From Rhynchopus euleeides (Eukaryota > Euglenozoa > Diplonemea > Diplonemida > Diplonemidae): a stretch of DNA of 64,000 nt. Location of the stretch: contig OY723247.1 of the NCBI GenBank assembly GCA_963210315.1, positions 372,001-436,000 on the forward strand, written 5' to 3'. Below, piece after piece: positions 17,342 through 25,500 of the stretch. The position numbers were made by a program, and so were the translations under genes. A model generated the notes under the pieces. It did not search any database, was not told the DNA's origin, and saw nothing but the letters and a program-made list of their open reading frames with translations. Every line of letters starts with the position of its first letter. Position 1 is the first letter of the stretch.

Positions 17342-19642
17342 CTACTGGGCCAGCCGGATGCAGTCCGGCGGGACGGAGGCAAGCCACGGGTCTCCCGCGG
17401 GGGTGTACACCGCCACCCGCGGGTCTGCCCCGAAAGGCAGCTCGGCGATCTCTCCCGCCCACCACCTGCCCTCGAGGCGGACCTCGACCCGCATGCCAAC
17501 CTGCAGGTCGACGGTCAGGTGTCCATCCTCGTCCACGTCGCTCGCCCATGAGGAATCCTGCGATCCATCCATCCGCACCGCCTCTCCGTCCCCCGGGAGG
17601 GGGCAGTCCACCGCCTCCGGCTGCATCTCCGCACAGTATACCGGCTGCACGGGCTGCTGCACCGGCTGCGGCAGGGGCTGTTGGGGCTGTTGAGGCTGCT
17701 GCTGCTGCTGCTGTGCCAAAAGGGGTTCCTGCGGGGGCCACTGCGGTGCCGGCCTCCACTCCGCCGGCTGGGCCGGGTAGGGCTGGCGAGAGCACCACTG
17801 GCCGTTCCCACCCCCGGGCATCTGTCCGGCGGCCGGGGGGGGCTGGCTCTGCTGCTGTGGGAGGGACCCCAGTCGCTCCTCCATGCGGCTGAGGACACGG
17901 CCCATCAGCGTCTCCACGAGGCCATCCAGCTTGGACTCTAGCCGCGCCTCCATCTGGCGCAGCCGCTCCTCTAGACCCGGCCCAGGCAGCTGGTCTGGTT
18001 GTTGGGGGGGCGCCTGCTGGGGTGGCTGCTGTTGTTGGCGGGGCCCCCCGTTTCCCAAGTCCCGGGGCGGCTGCTGCCGCTGGGGTTGCTGCTGCTGGCG
18101 CTGCTGCTGTTGCTGCTGCGGACCCTGGCCTGCCCTGGCGTAATCCGCCCAGGTACGCGGGCGGGACGCAGCAGGCCTACCGCCCGGATCCCCCCTGGCC
18201 GGTCGCTTCCGCTGCCTCTCGGCAGGCGGGGCGATGCTGACCACCCGGTCACCGGCGGCGAAGGACCACTTCGGGGGGTCCTCCGTGGCCTCCACAAACC
18301 ACCGGCCCTGCCGCCGGTGGTCCACCCGTCCCGCCCAGGCCACGGACTCCCCGAGGACATGCTCCACCTCGAGCTTCCTCATCCGGGAGAGACCCGTGAC
18401 CGCGAACAGGCGGGGGCGCACCGACACACGCAGCTGACGAAGCTGCTCCCGCAGCTGGTCCCGGCCCACATCACCCGCGGCTGCCGCACGGATCCCCAGC
18501 CTACCCGTGGAGGGGTGCCAGGCCAGACCGCCCCACCAGTCGGCCGTTCCATGTCCACTGCGGAGCGATTCCACGGCCGCGGGAGATGCGTCCGGAAGCC
18601 ACTCCACGTGCCGGCGATCCCGCTCCGCGGCCTGCCGGCAAAAGACGTTGTCTGCACCGCTGGCGCGCAGCGCCACGGCGACGTCCGGAACCAGCGCGCT
18701 GGTGACGAAAGCGTCCCCGGCGCTGACGCAGGCACTTAGTAGCCGGGCCCCCCGTCCCGCCGCCCAGGTCTGGGCCCGCACCTGAGCCTCAGCCTGGGTG
18801 TCAGCCCATACAGACACAAACAGCTCCTCGAGTGGGGTAGTCGCCCCCTCCTCTCTCTTTGGTCGGGCCGCGCCCGTCAGCCACATCTGCACTGACGTCG
18901 CCCCCCTGCCGTCTCCACCCGCTTCCTGCACAGCAATGCGGGTCTTGGTCCCGGCGAACCCAGGAATGGGCTCGCGGGACACCCAGGTGCGGCCCTCGAC
19001 CGCCAGTAGGGTCACCTCCGCCTCTTGCCGGGCGGGGACCACACACACCGAGGGCCCGTCGCCTGTCTGGCCCGAACCCCATGGCACCACCCGTTCGGCC
19101 CAGTCCTGCTGCCGCAGGGCGACTTTACGTGGGGCCGTCAGTCTGGGGGGCGGCCCCGTCGCCAGTCGGGGAGGACACACCACTGGCAGCTGCCCCGCCT
19201 GCTCCACATCATAGGCAGCCTGCACTCTCTCGCGCAAAGGCTCGACCGTGCCGTAGTGGCAGCCACCCACGTACGCCAGACGCACCACCGTGGGGTTCTC
19301 GCCCCCATGCCCTGCCCCATGGGTGCGAACGGTCAGCCGGCCGTCCGCAAATCGAAAGACCTGCGCTTCCGCCCGGGTCGCACGTAGGACAGCATCTAGG
19401 GCCACAGCATCTCCCCAGGTGCCGTCCTTCGCCATGGCGGCAACATACGCCGCATAATCCCCTTGTACATGGGGTCCGTACCGGGCCTCTGATTCCCGTA
19501 GGGTGCGGGCGGCCAGATCCCGGAAAGCGCGGAACCCATCACACGTCCCGTGCCGACTCCTCGCAACCGCCCGGAAGAGGCAGTTCCCGTCCCCCCGGAC
19601 GTCCCGCACCGTCCATCCACTCTCGCTGAGGACTGTTCTCAT
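17342..19642 (-). CDS. LINE-B ORF1: OTU protease with Gln-rich region and C-terminal Tudor-like segment
   Basis: 766 residues from the first in-element ATG (19642). An OTU domain comes first, with the catalytic Cys in VRGDGNCLFRAVA and a His in VGGCHYGTVEPL. A middle region with no recognised fold follows (LFVSVWADTQAEAQ…). Then come a basic Arg/Pro linker and long Gln runs coded by CTG/CAG repeats (about 18090-18120 and 17650-17720). The last ~50 residues (VGMRVEVRLEGRWWAGEIAE, then VYTPAGDPWLASVPPDCIRL) look like a Tudor/SH3-like barrel. The frame is also open from the element start back into the protease N terminus, giving one 1073-codon ORF from 20563. Gag-like RNA-binding function is inferred from position. 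Confidence 0.8.
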   Translation of the reverse strand: MRTVLSESGWTVRDVRGDGNCLFRAVARSRHGTCDGFRAFRDLAARTLRESEARYGPHVQGDYAAYVAAMAKDGTWGDAVALDAVLRATRAEAQVFRFADGRLTVRTHGAGHGGENPTVVRLAYVGGCHYGTVEPLRERVQAAYDVEQAGQLPVVCPPRLATGPPPRLTAPRKVALRQQDWAERVVPWGSGQTGDGPSVCVVPARQEAEVTLLAVEGRTWVSREPIPGFAGTKTRIAVQEAGGDGRGATSVQMWLTGAARPKREEGATTPLEELFVSVWADTQAEAQVRAQTWAAGRGARLLSACVSAGDAFVTSALVPDVAVALRASGADNVFCRQAAERDRRHVEWLPDASPAAVESLRSGHGTADWWGGLAWHPSTGRLGIRAAAAGDVGRDQLREQLRQLRVSVRPRLFAVTGLSRMRKLEVEHVLGESVAWAGRVDHRRQGRWFVEATEDPPKWSFAAGDRVVSIAPPAERQRKRPARGDPGGRPAASRPRTWADYARAGQGPQQQQQQRQQQQPQRQQPPRDLGNGGPRQQQQPPQQAPPQQPDQLPGPGLEERLRQMEARLESKLDGLVETLMGRVLSRMEERLGSLPQQQSQPPPAAGQMPGGGNGQWCSRQPYPAQPAEWRPAPQWPPQEPLLAQQQQQQPQQPQQPLPQPVQQPVQPVYCAEMQPEAVDCPLPGDGEAVRMDGSQDSSWASDVDEDGHLTVDLQVGMRVEVRLEGRWWAGEIAELPFGADPRVAVYTPAGDPWLASVPPDCIRLAQ

Positions 19643-20092
19643 ACGGGCCAGCTCGTCCCCATACCCCGGCCCACCGCCGGACAGCGGTCCCGACTCCTGG
19701 GCCGCCGACTCAGAGTATCCAACCCGCAGCAGGCCAAGCGCGGAGCTCACAGCGAACCAAAGTCTCCAGCACCCAGCTGCGACACGACGACTGAGTGCCT
19801 GCGGCCTCAGCCTGGGCACCAGCACAGCAAAGCAGGCCCGTCCAGCCCGTCTCCAGCTTCTGCGCTGAATCAAGGCGCGACCGCGGCCGCGGCTTCCGGC
19901 GCGACCGCTACCACCCCGGCGGCGAGGCGCCAGGCACACTCTCCACCTCACCCTCCGCAGCTGCCGGGCAGAGGGGCGCGGGAAGCGCGGGGGCCACACA
20001 TCCAGCGGCGGCGGCACCAGGGGCAAGCCACCCAGCGGCAGCAGCCGAGCAGTCCAGGCCTCCCACGCTTGCGCGAGGAGGCCGAACACCGG

Positions 20093-20182
20093 GGGTCCCG
20101 TATCAGCCGTCGACCCCCCGGCATCGCTGCCGGGGGGCCAACGCCCGGGTTCGCCACTCGGCGGCTCGGGACCCGACGAACC
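20093..20182 (-). ncRNA. Candidate HDV-like ribozyme at LINE-B 5' end
   Basis: Starting at the first element base, GGTTCG pairs with CGAACC (P1). GGGTCCCG pairs with CGGGACCC 70 nt downstream (P2, 8 bp), enclosing P1' and a strong P4 hairpin (CCCCCCGGC/GCCGGGGGG). GGGCGTTGG sits where GGGCAAC is expected, and GGCTGATA fills the J4/2 position with a candidate catalytic C. The nested order P1-P2-P3-P1'-P4-P2' is that of HDV ribozymes, but the core departs from the consensus, so confidence is lower than for LINE-A. Confidence 0.55.
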
Positions 20183-20201
20183 CTTCACGTGCGTCACGAC
20201 C
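20183..20201 (-). repeat. 19-bp target-site duplication of LINE-B (5' copy)
   Basis: Identical to 12481-12499. It marks the exact 5' junction of LINE-B inside the protease coding sequence. Confidence 0.95.
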
Positions 20202-20563
20202 CCCTGCGTGCGCCAGTCCACGGACGTGTCCTTCACCTTCAGCACCTCGCTCTCGGAGAAGAGCTTGGCGGGCGCCGCCTTCTTCGACATCCGCAGGCTG
20301 TGGTACACCTTGAACTCCTCCGCCGTCAGGTCCGTGAACCTGTTCATCCCGTGCGTCGCCGTGCTCCCCGCCTCGCGCTCCGCCGCCTTCAGCATGTTGC
20401 GCTTGAAGATGGCGCGACGCCCCGCCTCGTCAGCACCGCTGTACTGCTTCCCGTACGTCTCCTTGAAGTTGGCCCACAGCAGCGCCTCGTTGGCGTTGAT
20501 GTACGAGGCAGGCAGACCGGCCGTGGCCGTCGCCAGCGCGAGCACAGACATCGCGGACTTCAT
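20183..20563 (-). pseudogene. Cathepsin-L-like protease, 5' segment (signal peptide and propeptide)
   Basis: 127 codons from the ATG at 20563 to the LINE-B junction. The first ~20 residues (MKSAMSVLALATATAGLPAS) are a probable signal peptide. An I29-type inhibitor propeptide follows, with an ERFNIN-like helix (EAGRRAIFKRNMLKAAE), NRFTDLTAEEF and the start of the mature enzyme (VDWRTQGVVTHVK). The next host codon is at 12480. This segment keeps its own start, so transcription would enter LINE-B in the sense direction and in frame. The protease would normally be lysosomal or secreted. Confidence 0.93.
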
Positions 20564-22514
20564 CTTAGCTTTTCTCTTCGTGTGTTTGCTGCAGTGGATC
20601 AGGTGTGTGTTTCATAAGGTCGCAAAAAGAGAAGAACCGCCAAACAGGGCATCAGCTGTACCAGAATCGCTGAACTGTGCGGGTTGGGTGGGCGGGCTTG
20701 TCTCACGACTTCTTCACGTAGTATGTGTCCTCTTGTTCGCACAACCGAGAGGGGCTGGTGTGAGGTTGCCCTTTGTTGCCCCTCAGAGTGGAGGAAGTGC
20801 CCTGTCTGGTGCACAAACAAACGGGGGACAGGACCAGAAACAAGACAGAGCGGTGCAACAACCCGCACAGCCCTTGAACAACACAGAGAGAGGCATGCTG
20901 GAGAGGAACACGCCCGGGGTGGTAGGAAAGGAAGACCAAGCAGAATGTGGCTTTGGAAGGCGGGACGCAAAACAATGTCATATCATGCACCCCCTTTGTT
21001 GCCTGTGAAATGACACGCACAGGATTTCTGATGATCAAGCTGCCCGCCCGTTTTTTTAGGTTTCCGCCGTCGGGGCGTCTCGACCCCCCGAACGACGACA
21101 CATCATATTGCCCCAGTGTGTGCTGGCACGCAGCACACGGGGCAGTGGACGCAACCTACCTAGCAGGGCAGCTGACACACGCATGGGGTGACGAGACGGG
21201 GAGAGGGGATCATCGCTGCTGCAGGCAGCGGCGAGAAGCGGGTCCACATGCCTCAGGACGAGGGGCGGGTGTGTGGACCGAAACAAAAAATGAATATCGA
21301 CCAACGGGAGTGTGGTAGCCCTCCACTCTGTAGTGCAGGAACAGAAAAGTGAATCCTGCCCCCACAGCCGGCGTCGAAGGACCGAGCAGCCGCCCGGAGG
21401 CCCCGCTGCAGAGTCAGGGGGGAGGTGACGATGAGTCGCCTTGGCGTGTTCCTGCTTCCGGCGTACGAGGAGACCTCGGTGTCACCGGTGTCTCCTGTTT
21501 GTGGGTGGGCGTGTCACACGTTGTGTTTGCCAGGATTTCATATATTGTCCTGTGCCGACCTGCTTTTTTGCGGAGTCACGGAGATGATTTCGGGTGCCGG
21601 AACTCGGTGAGATGTAAGATCTGGCCTGGAATCCGGCTGAAGGCACCAGGAGAGGCACGGAGACACTGTTGTAGCACAGAGCAGAGAGGGGGGCTCGCCC
21701 CTCCCTGTTGGCCTTGGAAAGCAAAAAGGAAAGGGTATTGGTGTTGTGGATAACAAGAATACAAAGGATACCGCCGTTGTGCAACAGGGGGAGGGGGGCG
21801 GGGTGTTGATAGAAGGCACACGCCCCCACGCATTGCTGGTGGTGGAATATGCTGACACTCAGGCTGAGTGTCAGCATATTCTACAACCAGAACCAGCTGG
21901 GACAGCGACCCCCGTGAACTCAACCTCATGAACGCCCTGAGGCACTACTGCCGCACTCCAGACACGCCGACTGGCGGGTGTTGCGTTTTTTGCGGGTTTG
22001 CAGTGGTGCACCGTCAGGCCAGGGGCTGGGCTGGCATCTCCGGTGAAAGGGCAAGAAAGAGATGGCAGATGATATGCACAGCACAAGGGGTGTGTGTGTG
22101 GCGTGGAGAGAAGACTGAGAAATGGGGCCTGATCCCAGGGGGCGGCCACAGGAAACCTGCAGGGCTCGGAAAACAAACGTGGATCAGGGTGAACCAAGTG
22201 TGCCCGCTGTGCTCTCGTTTCAATCCGCTTTACGGCGGACTCGGAACATGCGACACTAAAGTCGCTATTGAAATTGGAACGAGAGATGAGAGGCTTTCAC
22301 TTCACGGCGGTGGGAGGGCAGCCGTCGACAATGTATCGAAGGGTGCGAGTGGAGGAGGCAGTGCCTCCTAATGCCTTCAGAGAGAGCAAAGCAAAGAATG
22401 GCGGTGGTATGTTCCTGGCTTCGTGGGTTCGGAGGGTCGGCTGCTCGCATTGCCTGTTCACAGGCTGCCCACAGGGATGGGAGTGGGCCGGGGTGCACGC
22501 GCCCTCCATGCTAC
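20564..22514. other. Intergenic region, 1.95 kb, with a perfect short palindrome
   Basis: This lies between the protease start and the astacin-sulfatase stop, both on the minus strand. It therefore holds the 5' region of one gene and the 3' region of the next. I see no convincing ORF. At 21845-21881 two perfect 18-nt arms (GAATATGCTGACACTCAG and its complement) flank a single G. Confidence 0.5.
21845..21881. repeat. 37-nt near-perfect palindrome
   Basis: Arms GAATATGCTGACACTCAG and CTGAGTGTCAGCATATTC around one base. No target duplication or transposon end is evident, so the origin is unknown. A structured RNA or a footprint of an excised element are possible. Confidence 0.8.
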
Positions 22515-25500
22515 TCAAGAGGACTGGGAAAATTCATTCGCAATAAGCGGGGCGGCGCACCCCTGCGCCCCTGGGGCCAGCCCGGTGTCCGCATCGTGGC
22601 ACGCAAGGTACGACGCCATCACAGCCACTGTGTCCGCGTGCTGCGCCAGCCCTGCGAGGTTGGTCCTGCCCGCCGGGTCGGTGGCCAGGTCGAACAGCCC
22701 GGGCTTGGCCCTGCTCGTCGCTCCGTAGTCGATGTACTTCCACCGCCCAGCAACCACGGCGCGCACCAGCTTGTGCTCCATCACCTTGGGCACGGTCGTC
22801 GGCGGTGCCCCTGCGCCCGCCGCCTCGGCACGCCACGACGCTCCATCCAGCCCGCCGGTGGCTGCGTCACGGGCGCCCGCCAGGTCCAGCAGCGTCGCAG
22901 CTGTGTCCGTGTGCGTCACCACCGACGAGACCTGCGTCCCCGGCACCACCTCCGCAGGGAAGCGCACCGCCTGCATCACACGCGTGCGCCCCTCTTGCAG
23001 GGCCCGCCCAACCGTGGAGATGTCGCTCGCCACCAGCACCAGGGTCTCGTCCAGCACCCCGAGTGCATCCAGCCCGTCCAGCACCGCACCGAGGGCGTCA
23101 TCCACCCACATGTGCCCGGCAAACTTATCGGCACGGCTCGGAGGCAACCCGCTGGCCTCCACAGCCGCGACGGCTGCCGCCCACAGCTCCGCCCGCGGCC
23201 GCATCGTCGTCTGCGGCGCGGCCTCCAGCAGCCCTGCGGGGGTCACGCGCGCGTCAAAGTCGAGCGCCGCCTTCGTCGCTGGGAGCCGCGGCCCGGTCGG
23301 TGCCATGTGCAGGAAGAACGGCTTCCCCGCGGACACGGCAGCCCCCACTGCCGCAAGCGACGTGTTCACCAGCCACTCCGGGTTGTGCGACCACCTCTCC
23401 CCCGTCGCCGGGTTCAGCCCCCCTTTGCGGCCCAGCGGGAGGTACGCAGACGCGACCTGTGTGAAGCCGGTCTTCCTGATCGACTGCTGCAGCAACTTGT
23501 AGTTCTTCCGCAACCCACCCGTCCCGTGCAACCCCCAGTCCCCGGAGTGGATCGTCTCGTACCCGCTGCGTGCCAGCGCCGCCTGCAGGTTGTCGGCCGC
23601 GTCAACCCCTGTCAGCCGGATACCCCTTCCGGACACACGCACCCGCCCGTTCCACTGAGCCACCTTGCGTGCGGCTCCCCTGCGCAGCGTCCACGACCTG
23701 CTGGCGTGCCGCCCGGTCAGGAAGCTGAAGCGAGACGGCACGCTGTCGCCTGCAGAGGAGTAGGCACGCTGGAACACCGCACCCTCTGCACGCACACGGT
23801 CCATGTGCGGCATCGGCGGCATTCCCGATACCGCAAGCGGTGCCTCGTCCCAGACAAAGTCCACCTGGCGGGGGACGAATGCGACGATGTTGGGGCGCCT
23901 ACAGCCCTTCCCGCTGCACGCGGGGGCACCCGTGCGCGGGGCCGCCGTCCGCGGTGCAACAGTTGGAGGTGCATGTGTCGCCGGCGATGGTGTGGCAGGT
24001 GCGTCTGTCTTAGGTGCCAGGGTCCGAGGCGCGGACGTAGGAGACGCTGATGTCGCAGGCGCGTACGTGCTCGGGGCCGGTGTGCGAGGTGCGGGGGTGA
24101 CAGGTGCAGGCGTCGCCGGTGACGGTGTGGCAGGTGAAGCAGTGGCAGGTGCATCTGTGCTCGGGGCCGGTGTGCGAGGCGCGGGTGTTGCAGGTGCAAG
24201 GGTCGCGGGTGCGTCCGTCTCAGGCGCAGGGGTCTGGGGTGCGGACGTGGGGGGCGCTGATGTCTCAGGTGCAGGTGTGGCCGGTGAAACAGTGTCAGGT
24301 GCGTCTGTGCTCGGGGCCGGTGTGCGAGGTGCGGAGGTGACAGGTGCAGGCGTCGCCGGTGACGGTGTCCGAGGCGCACGTGTGGCAGGCGCAGGGGTCG
24401 CCGGTGACGGTGTGGCAGGTGAAGCAGTGGCAGGTGCATCTGTGCTCGGGGCCGGTGTGCGAGGCGCGGGTGTTGCAGGTGCAAGGGTCGCGGGTGCGTC
24501 CGTCTCAGGCGCAGGGGTCTGGGGTGCGGACGTGGGGGGCGCTGATGTCTCAGGTGCAGATGTGGCCGGTGAAACAGTGTCAGGTGCGTCTGTGCTCGGG
24601 GCCGGTGTGCGAGGTGCGGAGGTGACAGGTGCAGGCGTCGCCGGTGACGGTGTCCGAGGCGCACGTGTGGCAGGCGCAGGGGTCGCCGGTGACGGTGTGG
24701 CAGGTGCGTCCGTCTCAGGTGCAGGCGTGGCCGGTGAAGCAGTGGCAGGTGCATCTGTGATCGGGGCCGGTGTGCGAGGCGCGGGTGTTGCAGGTGCAAG
24801 GGTCGCGGGTGCGTCCGTCTCAGGCGCAGGGGTCTGGGGTGCGGACGTGGGGGGTGCTGATGTCGCAGGTGCAGGTGTGGCCGGTGAAACAGTGTCAGGT
24901 GCGTCTGTGCTCGGGGCCAGTGTGCGAGGTGCGGAGGTGACAGGTGCAGGCGTCGCCGGTGACGGTGTGGCAGGTGCATCTGTCTCAGGTGCGGGTGTGG
25001 CCGGCGAACCAGTGGCAGGTGCGTCTGTGCTCGGGGCCGGTGTGCGAGGTGCAGGCGTCGCCGGTGACGGTGTGGCAGGTGAAGCAGTGGCAGGTGCATC
25101 TGTGCTCGGGGCAGGTGTGCGAGGCGCGGGTGTTGCAGGTGCAAAGGTCGCGGGTGCGTCCGTCTCAGGCGCAGGGGTCTGGGGTGCGGACGTGGGGGGC
25201 GCTGATGTCGCAGGTGCAGGTGTGGCCGGTGAAACAGTGTCAGGTGCGTCTGTGCTCGGGGCCGGTGTGCGAGGTGCGGGGGTGACAGGTGCAGGCGTCG
25301 CCGGTGACGGTGTGGCAGGTGCGTCCGTCTCAGGTGCGGGTGTGGCCGGCGAACCAGTGGCAGGTGCGTCTGTGTTGGGGGCCAGTGTTTCAGGGACCGT
25401 GGTGGAAGGGGCAGGTGGGGGTGCCCCCGCACCGCACCCCGTGAAGGTCTCCCCCAGCATGTCGTACCGACCCGTCGACTTGCGGAAGTAGCACACGCGG

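Larger units (their letters stand above)
12500..20182 (-). mobile_element. LINE-B: second APE-type non-LTR retrotransposon family
   Basis: A 7.7-kb element flanked by a perfect 19-bp duplication of protease sequence, coding strand minus. It contains a 5' ribozyme-like fold, ORF1 (OTU), ORF2 (endonuclease-RT) and ORF3 (RNase H). The 3' UTR is 47 nt and ends in T10 on the coding strand instead of poly(A). The domain order differs from LINE-A (RNase H is a separate 3' ORF), and the proteins are clearly divergent, so this is another family. All three ORFs are open, which suggests a young copy. Confidence 0.9.

Noticed and set aside
23803-25491. 562-codon plus-strand ORF rich in Gly/Ala/Val
   Set aside because: It is the antisense shadow of the Pro/Thr-rich stalk of the astacin-sulfatase gene.
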